Positions 1-15,339 of a stretch of DNA of 64,000 bases are shown here, in pieces (position 1 is the first letter of the stretch; each line of letters opens with the position of its first letter). Where the stretch lies: the NCBI RefSeq assembly GCF_007565055.1, contig NC_044566.1:57333332-57397331 (forward strand), read 5' to 3'. This DNA comes from Rhinopithecus roxellana. Taxonomy: Eukaryota > Chordata > Mammalia > Primates > Cercopithecidae. The position numbers were made by a program, and so were the translations under genes. The notes beneath the pieces were generated by a model, which made no database searches, was not told where the DNA came from, and was given only the letters and a program-made list of their open reading frames with translations.

Positions 1-321
1 TTCAATGACATTAAAAGGCAAGTGGGACACCAGAGGATAACAAAACCCAAGTCATTAACGGGAAAAGTATTCTTATTTCTTAAACTCTTAACCATAAGGT
101 ATTATTTTTCCTAGAGTGTAAAGAAGTAGTCATAACTCAAAGCTCAACAATTAAAATCCGTATCAGAAAACATCATCTGTTTTTAGCTTTATTCCAGCAA
201 GGTCAAAACTGAAGCACTAACATTTCCTAACAACCAGACCTAAGAGTCTTTAATTGTCTTATAACAAAGTCCTATTCATGTGGTTGTACAGAAAATTCTC
301 ACTGCTAATAATTCTAATTTT

Positions 322-428
322 TCTCAGCCATATTACCTACCTCACAGGGTTGTTGTGAGGATTAAATCTGAAAACATATAGCACAGTGCCTGGAACATAG
401 TAGGCACTGGATAAATAACAGTTCCCTT
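322..428 (+). repeat. MIR SINE relic
   Basis: The run 'cctcacagggttgttgtgaggattaaat' followed by 'agcacagtgcctggaacatagtaggcactggataaat' is the standard MIR core and 3' part. Confidence 0.8.
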
Positions 429-595
429 TTCCCTTCCCCTTCATTTATCAGTTCAATCTGGGCTCCAAGTCCTCTTTTCTATAATCCACAGAACAGGGTT
501 GGGCCTGAAGCTTAAAAGGTTAAAATTAATCAAGTATTCAGAATGAAGATCTTGAGTTCAAAATGTGTAAATGTGGTCACAGAGTTTAAAATGTT

Positions 596-715
596 AGAAC
601 TGGCAGAGACCTTAGTCATCCTTTAGTACAACCTCTTGTGCTATATAAGGAAACTTAGGCCCAGAGAGGCTGAGCAAAGTTACACAGAAGAATGTGGCAG
701 AGTTGGAAATATACT
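596..715 (+). repeat. Old MIR-like SINE relic
   Basis: The pattern 'aactggcagagaccttagtcatc...aggaaacttaggcccagagaggctgagcaaagttacacag...tggcagag' matches a widespread mammalian MIR-type repeat. The family is not certain. Confidence 0.55.
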
Positions 716-900
716 TGAGATATTTTTAATTTCTTATATACATGAAATTATACCACACTATTTCATTCCATAAATTACTATTATACTGTAATTCAATATA
801 AACAGGAAGTAACTGATAAGAAAGTACTCGGTTTTGGTGCTAACAACTCTATCTATTCAATGCATTTTTTTATTTCTAGAACTCATATAAGGTAGCTTAC

Positions 901-1917
901 TTGTGTCGTAGTAGTTGTTTGGATTTTTCGGATTTCTTTTCCTGATTCTTTGCCATCGTCAGACCTTTCAGTATCTGAAATTATACTTCCTGCATCAATA
1001 TTTGGTACAATTTTGCTACTAGAAGACTCAGTTTCCAGAGTTGTAGCAGTCATTTCAGCATACTCCAGCCCCTTAGTTGATGACGCTAAGTCTCTTTCAG
1101 AAATACTGCTCATTCCATCTGAAGTTGTATGGATTTTGAACTCTTTTTCTTCTATTATACTAGATGTACAAGTTAAGTCTACACTACCAGTCATGTGAGC
1201 AAGCAATCCAAGATCATCACTAACACCAAGATGTACTTGTGTGTCCTGAATATTTGGAATAATGTGATTGCTAGAAAGTTCAGGAAGTAGTTTTTCTTCC
1301 TGTTTGGGTATTTTATCAAAGAGAAATGATGTACTACTATTGGGAAGGTCTTCTTTCTCATCTGCTAATGTTATCAACGGACCATTATCCTTTTCTTCAT
1401 TTTTTTTAATGATACCAACACTTCCATGTACATTGTTCTGGAGTTTCTCAACAGCAGCACTATATACATTATCCAACAGAGATTCAACCTCCACAAGGGC
1501 ACCATTCTCTCCACCTACTAAAGTCTCTGGTGATAAATCCATATCATCGAGCTTTACTTCTGTTGCTTCCACTTTCTCTGCTTTTATGTCTACTAAAAGA
1601 TCATGTACTTCCACATGTACACCACTTCCTGGTCTATCTGAATTTCCAAGAATATCATCTGACACTTTTGTTGACATGAGTAAGTCTCGAGTATCTGTGC
1701 TGACAGGGTAATCGGTCTCACTTTCTGGGCTCTGGCTTTGTGAAAGATCTTCTATCTCTCGAATTTCCATTCCACCTTTTGCTCCCGTTGTTTGTGATGA
1801 AAGACCAGAGATGGTGCTCACATTCCCTTTCTTTCCTTTTTTAATGTTTTCCTCTTCTTGTCTTTGATATTCTTCATACATTTTGGCTAGGTATTCCTTA
1901 TGAGCTTCATAAGTGAC
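901..1917 (-). CDS. NBEA: NBEA exon 12 of 12 in window (1017-bp linker exon)
   Basis: The largest exon in the window: 339 codons (window residues 425-763), phase 0 at both ends, acceptor cttattcctaag, donor CAA|GTAAGC. It begins VTYEAHKEYLAKMYEEYQRQ, a charged helix, then turns into a Ser/Thr/Glu/Asp-rich, probably disordered linker ending KIQTTTTTQ. Within it is a hydrophobic-patterned helix (exon residues 141-163) that fits the PKA RII-binding helix expected for NBEA; published AKAP activity of neurobeachin maps to this part of the protein (from memory, roughly residues 950-1340). An open frame continues past the donor to 883 as intron read-through and is not coding. Overlapping plus-strand frames are shadows. 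Confidence 0.96.
1429..1497 (-). other. NBEA: Candidate PKA-RII (AKAP) amphipathic helix inside NBEA
   Basis: Codons 141-163 of the linker exon read LVEVESLLDNVYSAAVEKLQ and continue for three residues. Hydrophobic residues fall at spacings of three and four (V144, L147, L148, V151, A154/A155, L159), the pattern of helices that dock on the RII dimer of protein kinase A. That neurobeachin binds RII is established. Assigning the site to exactly these residues is my inference. Confidence 0.6.
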
Positions 1918-3706
1918 CTTAGGAATAAGTAAAGAAAACATTAAGGCATTTTGTACATATCAAAAAGAAAAAAATAAATAATACAAATTAAACTGTGGAA
2001 ATAGAAAAAATCAAGTCAGAAATTTTAAGACTTCAAAGCTGGCACTTGTTAATCCTAAAGCAAGTGTGCTTAGTTTTATTAAGGAACTGGAAATAATCAA
2101 CAAATACAGCTATATATGATTTATTATAAGGATTGCCAAAATCACACAGATAACTCAGCAATATTAAAAGTTATTTTCTTTTAGGTTGAGTATTTCAATG
2201 TTACTCAAACCTAATATGCCAGTTAACTTTCACATACTTATGTAAGCTTAAACAGAGAATAAACAGCTATAATATACAACATTCAAAGTATGTAATATTC
2301 AATATTCAAAATATATAATATTCAATATTCAAATTACTATTACTATGTCGGTTTTCACCATCTATTGCTCATATGTGCACCTGTCCCAACAACTGAAGTT
2401 AAAACATTCACACAAATCATTAAATATATAAATTTGCAAGCTCTTAAAACATGACAGTTTTATTCTTATATAAGCTGCTCTGAATTTGTTACTTTACTTA
2501 GGCTTCTTTATTAATAATCAGAATCCTTTTTTAACACAAAGACCTGCAATGTCTTTTTCTTTGCTATTTTCAAATTTGTTGAAGCAATGATAAATCTGAG
2601 GCATCACTATATTACAAAATGTAAATTTATAATAGAAACAAAAGCTTTTCTAATATTTTTTAAAGTTCATAGTCTTTCTCTTATAGACATAGGTGCTATT
2701 AATGTATATTTAAATAAGTTAACAGAATTTTAGATTGGGGGAACCATCCTTTAAAGAATATCTCATAATACAAAAATCTCCTTAATTTTACAGAAGAAGA
2801 ATGCAAGTCCCAAAAGTGGGGGTTGGTAACATATGGCCCATGGGACAAATCTGCTTATCATCTCTTTTGGTGAATAAGGTTTATTCAAAACCATGATAAT
2901 TCATTTACATTATGTATTGTCTTTCACACTGAACAGCAGAGTTGAGTAGTTGTATTAGAGGCTATATAACCCACACAGTCTATAATGTTTACTATCTATC
3001 TTATTAAACAGTTTTTTCTAACTCGTGTTCAACAAGACTAAATGAGTCTTCTAAAATCACAAAACTCAATTCTGGCACAGACTAAACTAAAAACCATACT
3101 TTTGACACCCATGCTTCTTCTATAACACTTCACGATGAGATATCCTAACTCTGAATTTCCAGAATCTAATGTGTATATACTTGTATACTTTAATTCACTA
3201 TTTCATTTTACCAAAAATCAAATAATACTTAAAATACAGACATACAGATTTTTAAGATTAAAAATAAAGAAAAGATAATGCAATTAAAATACCACTAAAC
3301 TTAAACACTTTAAATGTATTTATGATTCACTTGGAAATAAAAAAATCTGACTTCTTAAAAAAAGTCTTAAAAAGTATATTTCAGAGACTATTTCATGAAA
3401 TAGTCTTCCAAGAACCAGTTAAAAGAGCAAGTGGCTCAGATTAAAGTTCTCAGATTTGCTATAAAACAGATGTAGGTCATCACTGGGTATAAAACTCCTA
3501 ATTTATAAATTTGGGATTTGAATTAATTCATCTATAAGCCACTTTCAAGTTCTAACAGTCTATGAACAGTGAGGAAAAAAATACAAAACTGAGATACAGG
3601 AATCTGTCAAAACCTAACATGCCCACAAGATGGCACCAGATGCATATCTGTAGCCGTTTAATCCACCGCAATAACTCTGATATTAAAATGTTAAATCCCG
3701 TGTTAC
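1918..3706. other. NBEA intron 11-12
   Basis: AT-rich intron of 1789 bp. It has a short imperfect tandem repeat (about 2281-2332, 'taatattcaatattcaa' twice) and an old DNA-transposon relic at 2812-3005. Nothing else is recognised. Confidence 0.6.
2812..3005 (+). mobile_element. hAT-like MER element relic, orientation A
   Basis: Contains 'ggtaacatatggcccatggg', 'acattatgtattgtctttcac' and 'gagttgagtagttg', which align with the family also seen at 12372, 12893 and 19405 in this window. It is strongly decayed. The exact MER name is uncertain; I place it with hAT-type non-autonomous elements by its CAGTGGTC-like end. Confidence 0.5.
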
Positions 3707-3899
3707 CTTGGAATGGGCTATTGACAGCGTATCCACCCAGACTCTCCAGCCTCCCCATTCATATTTTATTGCATGATACAAAAGAATCCGGAAGATATTG
3801 TAGACCATTTCAGTAATCTTCTGCTCCTCAGAATTTTTAGGATTGATATAGCCAAGAGAAAACATCCAATCCTGCCACACTGAACACTGCAATAAGCAT
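3707..3899 (-). CDS. NBEA: NBEA exon 11 of 12 in window
   Basis: This 193-bp exon completes the Arg codon and encodes 64 codons (window residues 361-424). It begins [17 protein letters not shown] and ends DTLSIAHSK. The acceptor is ttctcccaag and the donor is AAG|GTAACA. The tryptophan-rich [14 protein letters not shown] segment is one of the most conserved parts of the BEACH-family solenoid and is identical in LRBA apart from neighbouring positions. The solenoid ends near here and the linker exon follows. Confidence 0.96.
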
Positions 3900-4129
3900 C
3901 TTGGGAGAAAAAAAAATTGATCTCATTAAAAATATCCAAATTAAGTTAGAATTTACTATTTTGAAACTTTGATAAATAAAATAGTGAAAATATGATCTGA
4001 CCTCAGTAAAGTAAGGTGTACAGTCATGCTGCACATTATATATTCTGTAATTGGAATGACTTTCTCTTATTTCTCTACCAGGAAAAATCCTATTTGTCAT
4101 TCAAAATCCCTTTCCTAACTTTCACAGTC

Positions 4130-4325
4130 AGATTTACTTATTGCTTCTCTACTTTCTTACCAACTTTAGTACTCACAATGTATTTAACACATTATGCATT
4201 AATCATTGCTTTATAGTTTTCTTTCCCACTGGAATGTACCGAGACTGTGTACTAAGACTATCTTGTGTAGCAAGCACTGGGTCTTACCCTGAACACAATA
4301 GGCACTCAGTCAATATTTGTTAAAT
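4130..4325 (+). repeat. L2 LINE 3' end relic
   Basis: Resembles the L2 3' terminus: 'ttctttcccactggaatgta...gcaagcactgggtctt...cacaataggcactcagtcaatatttgttaaat'. It lies in the intron between exons 10 and 11, about 230 bp downstream (transcript sense 5') of exon 11's acceptor. Confidence 0.55.
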
Positions 4326-4773
4326 TATAGACTCAGGCAATGACGACCCCAGAGTTCATGGCCTCAGACTCTACCCTACGTTCTAGCTAACTAGCTTTAA
4401 AATGCACAACAATCAGCCATAAGAAAAATGGGGTGGAAAGCATAGACAAAAATGAGAAAATCCAACACAATTACAACTGAAAGTTCTATTGGTGATAGAC
4501 AGGTACCACTAAAAGGGATATTACATTTTAAATAAGTGTTTGTTTATATGTATATTCATATATACAATTAAAATATAATATCCATATAACAAAATAAAAA
4601 TAATATAAAAATAAATAGAAGTATACTGAATACATCAAAGAAACATAATATGTCTTTTCTGATGATTAAAAGTATTTAGCAATATGGAAAAGATTTGAAA
4701 TGAATTGAAATTCTAAAAGAGAGAAAATATTAATTATGGAATAAAGTGTTGTTATAGTACCCAAACTGCTTAC

Positions 4774-4897
4774 CTTCTATTTTCACGGCTGTTACTGAAA
4801 AGTTTTATCATATCAGATAAAAATAAACGACGAACTTCCATCAGCTCTGCACTTGGTGTAGAGTTTTTTAACAAGGTTGCCACCACTTTAAGAATCA
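4774..4897 (-). CDS. NBEA: NBEA exon 10 of 12 in window
   Basis: This 124-bp exon completes the Met codon, encodes 40 codons and leaves two bases of an Arg codon (window residues 320-360). It runs ILKVVATLLKNSTPSAELME to LFSNSRENR. The acceptor is ctttgtttacag and the donor is AGAAG|GTAAGC. It is only 226 bp from exon 9. The helical LFLSDMIKLF motif is shared with LRBA. Confidence 0.94.
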
Positions 4898-5123
4898 CTG
4901 TAAACAAAGAAGAAAACTTAAAGATTTATAACCATATCCTATGCTCAACTCAAAACGTATTACTGACTTTCAAATAAATACTTAGCACTATATAAGGTGA
5001 GTTAAAACTGTCATGAACTAGGTAAACACCATAATGATTTAAGGGGTTAGGAAAAGTTTTGATTTAGTCTCATATGTTGCCATGCGCCGATCCCAATACA
5101 ATAAAGAACTGCCATTTGCTCAC

Positions 5124-5205
5124 TTGGATTCTGAATTTTCACTGTAGAATCTGGCTCTGGATGTGGTTTGTGTACGACCTGAGTACATACTTGCTCTGTC
5201 AAGAT
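5124..5205 (-). CDS. NBEA: NBEA exon 9 of 12 in window
   Basis: This 82-bp exon encodes 27 codons plus the first base of a Met codon (window residues 292-319), from ILTEQVCTQVVHKPHPEPDS to KIQNP. The acceptor is ttcatctttcag and the donor is CCAA|GTGAGC. The His-Lys-Pro-His-Pro-Glu-Pro stretch is an exposed loop and differs from LRBA (HKQHPDPDS), again supporting NBEA. An Alu in the same orientation as the gene begins about 140 bp upstream in the transcript sense (5345-5650). Confidence 0.95.
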
Positions 5206-5344
5206 CTGAAAGATGAAGAATTTGAACTTCATTTATAAAACAATTTAAATCACAATTGTAAAACAAAGATATACAATGAACCCGTAAAAGAAATATCAAT
5301 GCAGTCCAAACCAAAAGAAACATCTCTTCTAAAGGGACTTTTTA

Positions 5345-5651
<307 letters not shown>

Positions 5652-5857
5652 TAAAGGGACTTTTTAATGAATTCCATTAAAAAGTCTAAACTCTTTAACT
5701 AACATTCTAAACTCTTTAACTCTGTATTCACCCAAATTTTATTTGTTATTTATAGATACAAAACCAGAACCAGTATCTATAGAAGTAAAGATTAATTAGG
5801 AAATTCATGAATTTATTGTTCAAAATGCCTTTTCAGTGTTCATAAAATTATTTATAA

Positions 5858-8974
<3,117 letters not shown>

Positions 8975-9683
8975 TAAGTACTTAGTTTTAAAGTTGACTA
9001 ACTTGCAAAATGATTTCATTCATAAATTGTTATATCCTTACAGAAACAGTTAATTTTAAAAATACATGTTTTTTGGTTAATTATTACTATAAGGAACAAA
9101 GCTCTCATTTAGGTGATAAGATCTTACACTTGGCTCCTTGTGTCACCACTAGATGTTTAACTAAATTAAGGGAACAGTATGCAAAGAGAACCCATAAAGC
9201 AAAACTAGTATCACAATGAGGTAATGAAACAGATATTATTGTTGAGATTTACAAGTGTATTAAACATAAAAATCTACTCGCTTTGCCTGCAGGAAACATA
9301 TTCTAAAATCAAACAACTCTTAAGTGTATTAGAGAGGGCTATAAATCATTAACAAAAGAAAAACATAATTACTCTTAATTTAGAGATGGAGTAACAAAGC
9401 AAAACTAAAGATACAAATAGAATTTAAAATACAAGTTTTATAAATATTACAGTTCCTAAATAATATGTATATAAAATAGCTTTGAGTAATTTCAAAAAGA
9501 GGTCCATTAAAGTTAACTCACTTCTTAGTGTATATTCTTCAGAATAAATTCACCTCAGAAAACTACAGAGGTAAATAATTTATTTTTTTGGTTTTCAAAA
9601 TAATCAAGATAGATTTTCACATCTTCACAACTTATACAATGTTATCTGACATGTCCTGCCAAAAATCTGATTTTGTGCTTTAA

Positions 9684-9984
<301 letters not shown>

Positions 9985-9994
9985 TGTGACTTAA

Positions 9995-10434
<440 letters not shown>

Positions 10435-10435
10435 C

Positions 10436-10525
10436 CTATTCTATTCTATTCTATTCTATTCTATTCTATTCTATTCTATTCTATTCTATTCTATTCTATT
10501 CTACTCTACTCTACTCTACTCTACT
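10436..10525 (+). repeat. Pentanucleotide repeat (CTATT)13(CTACT)5
   Basis: Eighteen perfect 5-bp units: thirteen CTATT (10436-10500) then five CTACT (10501-10525), with a single clean switch between the two motifs. The first block is a rotation of ATTCT, the motif expanded in ATXN10 (SCA10). It is intronic in NBEA and reads AATAG/AGTAG in gene sense. Confidence 0.97.
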
Positions 10526-12371
10526 CTAAAATATCATTATCAACACCATAAGTTGGTTCTTTATTATTTCTGCACTTAATTTTACACATTCGTAGAGTTG
10601 TAGTAATATTTATTTTGATGCATTGCTGAGATTAAGGTGATTTTCCCAAACTGAAAAAAGAAAATGAAGATTAAAAAAACATTTCAAACTCTGGATTATC
10701 AAACAACTAATTCTTGCTAAGAGTACAAAACTTGATTGACACTAACAAGATGAATTCAACCTAAACTGCAAGTCTGGAAGTGACTTCCTTTTTCAGTTAA
10801 ATTTCCTTTACTATGTTAATACAAATTAAATTGATACCCATCACACAAGTTAATTTTTTTGCAACTAGATGCGACCCAGCAAAAGATGTAATGTTTTAAC
10901 TCTGGTGATCCAGAAACAGTAATCTACTGTCCTGTCATTCTAATAATACAATTCGGTTTGGCAGTAGTATTAAAGCTTATGTTGAAGACCCTTTCTGCTA
11001 TTTTGTAGGATTAACAATGCTGACCAATCATTTATGATATTTCTCTTTTGGCACTTTGCACACTTACATTAACTTTTCTTTTTAGAATATGGGTTCATTA
11101 TAAACTCAAAGTCCTTGAAAAATTATTTAAAGTAACCATAAACATTATTCTATTTGAAAAACATATATTATTACTAAAATTGATCAGAGGCCTGTAAATT
11201 GGTTCCTTCATCGTTTCAGGAGCTCTGCCTCATCCCATATCCAGTATCAGAGAATTCAAACTTACCTTGAGTTTTCCTCATCTAAGACATTGGACCAGCA
11301 ATTACTTGGCTTTGTTTTGTGTAGAGTATCACTAGAGACCAAAATCTGGATACTAGGAATACACAGAAGTATAGGTGGTGGATAAAAATGCTGCTGTACT
11401 TGTGTTGAGTCACTTTTCAGAAGACTAACAAAAATATATATGTGTGTGTATACACGTATTCGAAATTTTCTTATTTAAAGGTTAGTACTACACAATGGTT
11501 TTCCAAATTCAACATATTATGTTATTATGCTACACTCATATCAAGTTTCACTGACTGCTCAGACTCTGTATTATGGATAAGAGGTCAAAATAAGCAGATG
11601 CTCAAAATTCACGTAGGTAAAACAATGATTAAAAACTTACATAGGCATCATTGACCAAAGCAATTAGTAAGTTCAAAAAATCAAAAGATAAACACACGTT
11701 CATCAATATTAGGCAGTAGCTTTCAGAAGCCTAATCTGATATTGTAGCCGGTTTTGATTCAGAGGAGGACTTTAACGCTGTCAACTGAGGAGAGATTCTG
11801 ACATTTTTGCATTATGCATATATTATGGAACCTACCTACTTTATGATTATTTATTAGTGGCATGACATATAGCAAATTATTTAACCTGTGAGTCTTAATT
11901 TGTCTGTTTTAAAAAGCAATAAAAAATACCATTATCATAGGGTAGCTGTAAGATCTGAAACAATGTTCATAAAGAATTTACCATGTTTGTCATGAGAGGT
12001 GACCAATAAAAAAGTTACTATGATGAGGGAAATACAGTATCAGAATAAGGAAAGAAAATGGCCTCATTATACTCTGCATAGGAAAAAGCCATTATGCTAG
12101 TACTTATTCAGTTGTGTGTGCAAAATACTGAAACAATACTAAAACATTACTATAATTCAAAAAGGCACTGTTCAGAAAGGCATGGTCTACTACTCTTGTG
12201 ATTTGAGGAATGACTGACACAAAGTGGGAATATTAAGCTCAGAAACAAACAAACAATTCAGAGTAGTCAGTAGATTTATTCACTAATCTAAAGAGCAGCC
12301 ACTCTTAAATTTACTGATGAGAACATAAAATAGAGAAAAAATCAAGTAGTTAAAAGTAATATTATAGAGCA
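10526..12371. other. Intron 8-9 spacer
   Basis: AT-rich intron. About 11855-11990 looks like a MIR relic ('gcaaattatttaacctgtgagtcttaatttgtctg...tagggtagctgtaagatctgaaacaatg'). No exon, RNA gene or regulatory site is visible. Confidence 0.45.
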
Positions 12372-12575
12372 GTGGTCAGAAAACTATGGCCTGTGGGCCA
12401 GATCTAGCCTGCCACCTCTTTCTGTAATACCGTTTTACTGGTACGCAGCCTGTCTGGTTCGTCCTGTCCACGGCTGCTTCTGAGCTACAACAGATTTGAG
12501 TAGTTGTGGCAGACACCGCACAGCCCACAAAGCCTGAAATATCACTATCTGTCCCTTTACCAGAAATGCTAGCCC
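12372..12575 (+). mobile_element. hAT-like MER element relic, orientation A
   Basis: 'gtggtcagaaaactatggcctgtgggccagatctagcctgccacc' to 'acagcccacaaagcctgaaatatcactatctgtccctttaccag' is the clearest copy of this DNA-transposon family in the window. Another copy lies 320 bp away in opposite orientation. Confidence 0.65.
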
Positions 12576-12892
12576 TTCTCAGCTATAGATGAATATTTTG
12601 TGATAAATATATTTGTAAATATAAGTGCAAAAAGCTGTACAAGAAAACTATATTTAGGATGACATTTTATAAAAGTTGTGTGTGCATATGTGTATGAGTT
12701 GAGAAATATATATACATATATATATTCTTAAGTATGAATCAGACGTAATTGCTAAATTTTATTTTGGTGCTTTTCTACCTTTTCCAAATTTTGCAATGAT
12801 GAATATTAATTCTGATAGAAGAATATAATACAGACTGTAATAAAAAGAACAACAGAGGGAGGGAGTTAAATTTCTCTGTACTGCTGTAAAGC

Positions 12893-13041
12893 AGTGGTCA
12901 GCAAATTTTTTATAGATAAGATCAGATAGTATTTTAGGATTTGTGGATCACGTAATCTCCATTACAACTACTCAACTCTGTAATGTCAAGTGACCAATGG
13001 ACTTTACTTAATGAGTTATGTTCTATTAAACTTTATTTCTG
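12893..13041 (-). mobile_element. hAT-like MER element relic, orientation B, left half
   Basis: 'gtggtcagcaaattttttatag...gattttaggatttgtgg...caactactcaactctg...ttctattaaactttatttctg' is the same family read in the other direction. It is interrupted by the retrovirus at about 13042. Sequence resembling its continuation ('cttttatttgcag', 'aaatttgaatttcatttaatt') resumes at about 17111-17155. Confidence 0.55.
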
Positions 13042-13265
13042 CATAAAGGAAGCTGCCCTAAACCCCCTTGCATGCAACTATTTCTCTTGAGTACACCCAC
13101 ACTCCCCTATCTTGAGTTTGTACTTTTCTCTTTGCAAGAAATCTCCATGCCATCACTATTTTCTGACTCATCCTTGAACTCCTATTATCAAGAGCCTGAA
13201 CACCAGCTGGGGTGAAGGTTCCACCAGTGTTTGGAAACCTCACCCAGCCCACCAGTATTACCTTT
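13042..13265 (+). repeat. ERV 5' LTR remnant (R-U5-like)
   Basis: From 'cataaagg' onward about 100 bp match the 3' end copy at 16977-17085 ('ccttgcatgcaact', 'cccacactcccct', 'tgtacttttctctttgca'). The following part (about 13145-13265) has no counterpart at the 3' end and would be U5. Confidence 0.65.
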
Positions 13266-13669
13266 ATGATGACCCAGCCTGGAGCATCATCAGCCCCATT
13301 TTAGAATCACTGGCAGTCAGTTGTCCCAAGAACAAGTCAAAGCCAACGGTAACTCTCTTTCAGAAAATGGAGTACAATAGCCAAAGAACAGGACCCTACA
13401 TTTTAATACCATCTTGTAATTAGATCTTTTTTGTGAACATAAGAAAAAATTGACTCAAATATTGTATGTACAGGCCTTCATAGCTCTTTATCAAAACCCT
13501 GAGCTTCATAGGAATTCCCTACCTTTGTTATGCTCATACCCCTTCCTTTAAGGGAACCAAATGGGGAACCAGATATCCTAAATGATCCCCTTTTGGGAAA
13601 TATACCTCTCAGGGGCCTTCCCTCACCTCCTAACCTAGACACAGTCTGGCACCCACAGCTTCTCCCTCT

Positions 13670-14800
13670 TACCCAGCTCCACCTTTAACTCCCCAGTCTT
13701 CTCCTAGTTCCACTGTCTCCAGCATCCAGACTCTTGCTAGTCCGCCTCCTTACCATCCTATATAACCTTCCCCACCAAGGGAACCGAGTCCTGATGGGGT
13801 CACCTGCAGTGGTGTTTCCTACCCTCCTAAGAGACCATTCTAAGTTATGTCCACTTAGGGAGGTAGCCAATGGGGATGCTGGGATCATTCATCAGGTGCA
13901 TGTACCTTTGATTTTCAACTAAATTCATGAAGGAATTCTGGGCTTTCTCACTCTCATCTGAGTTAACTTGGGGAGACATTCATATCATCTTGTCCATGTG
14001 TTGCACCCCTGAAGATAAGCAGTATATTTGGGCAAAGGCCCAGGCTTATGATAACAATCTGTCATCTGGGGACTCTGAAGAATATGGTATGGGGGCCACA
14101 TCTTTGCCTAACAAAGACCCTAACTGGAACTATCAACAGGGCCAAGTTGATCTAAGAAAAAGAAATCATATGGTGACTTGTTTAGTGAAGGGAATGAAAA
14201 ATATAACACCAAGCCTGTGGACTATAATAAAATAAGGGAAATAAAGAAAGGATGAAAACCCAGCTTTGTTCCAGAGATGCCTCGTGAAGGCCCTAAGAAA
14301 ATACACTAACAGTGACCCCAATATTGATGCTTGGCAAACTTTACTTGGGACACACTTTATTAGCCAGTCAGCACCTGACATCAGAAGAAAAACCACATAA
14401 ATTGGCTTTGGGATCCCAAATGCCTATTAATGAAATGCTTGATGTGGAATTCAATAATAGGGATAGGGCTGAATATGATTGAAAGGACCTAGCAAGGCAA
14501 ATGATGAGATAGCAGCAGGCCCAAATGATAGTAGTCACTATAAACAGCATCCTGCAACCTCAGGGTCACCCAGAGGTACACTTCACCCATGGACCAAGCA
14601 GACCTCCCAGAAAACTTAAAGGTAATGATTGCTGCTTCAAGTGTGGGGAGCTGTGACACAGTGGCAATAACTGTCCCAGCCAAGGGAGCCCAACCAGACC
14701 CTGTCCTCACTACAAGCAAGAGGGCCACTGGAAAAGGGATTGCCCTCAGCTCCAAAGGGAGAGAAGGAAACTTGATGCCATAATGGTTATAACTGAGGAC
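13670..14800 (+). pseudogene. ERV gag pseudogene
   Basis: Capsid-like translation occurs near 13957-14190 (ELTWGDIHIILSMCC, TPEDKQYIWAKAQAYD). A nucleocapsid with two zinc knuckles follows: one near 14634-14678 (CFKCGE then HSG-NC, broken by a stop after Glu) and one near 14705-14755 (CPHYKQEGHWKRDCP). Several stops and frame changes separate these segments. Confidence 0.75.
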
Positions 14801-14819
14801 TGAAGGGACCCAAGGTTCC

Positions 14820-15290
14820 TGGTGGCTCCCACAAAAGCATGGTCATCACAACTAAGGAGCTTTGGGTGACTTGACACGGCAGGAAAGAATAATAATTTCT
14901 TAATTGATACAGGGCAAGTTACTCTGTCCTAAGGGCCACTCTTGGACCTTATCTTCCAATAACTGCATTGTCATGGATGTTGATGGCACTCCAAAATCAA
15001 AACACTTTACCTTACCCCTGAGCTTCAGGCTACAAAACTCTATGTCTCATTTCTTTATTGGAATGGGATTTCCTGGCCACAGTTGGAGTCACTTTACATT
15101 TATCAGGCCCTGGGAAACATTCCTTTCAAGTACTGGCAATACTTGTTTTTTCATTACCAGTATCAGACAAACAGGAGATTCCATCCAAAATAAGATCTGG
15201 AAATGGAACCACAAGTATGAAATCAAGAAACTCCTGGCAAAGCAATACGTGGTCAGCTAGTGATCACCTCTTTAAAAGACAAAAATAATT
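14820..15290 (+). pseudogene. ERV protease pseudogene
   Basis: At about 14890-14915 the translation FLIDTG is the retroviral aspartic protease motif. The Ala that usually follows is changed. Later conserved protease segments are only faintly visible and the frame is broken more than once. Confidence 0.6.
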
Positions 15291-15339
15291 TCCCACATAA
15301 GCATCAATATCTCCTCAAACAAGAAGCCAGGTGAGGACA

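Larger units (their letters stand above)
1..900. other. NBEA intron (3' side of exon 12) with two ancient SINE relics
   Basis: Intronic sequence downstream of the large exon in transcript sense. It contains a MIR core and a second old SINE-like segment, listed separately. I see nothing else recognisable. Confidence 0.6.

Noticed and set aside
883..900. Continuation of the linker exon to a stop at 883
   Set aside because: The sequence after CAA is a canonical donor (GTAAGC), so VSYLI is intron read-through.
950..1711. Plus-strand open frames of 82 and 147 codons
   Set aside because: They lie opposite the NBEA linker exon and are antisense shadows with no recognisable domain or splice context.
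901..1917. Assignment of the gene to LRBA rather than NBEA
   Set aside because: Several diagnostic peptides ([29 protein letters not shown], the linker exon) agree with NBEA and differ from remembered LRBA sequence.
13927..14235. A 102-codon frame as a domesticated retroviral gene
   Set aside because: It is a gag fragment bounded by stops in a frame-broken ERV, with no sign of a maintained start, splice site or selection.
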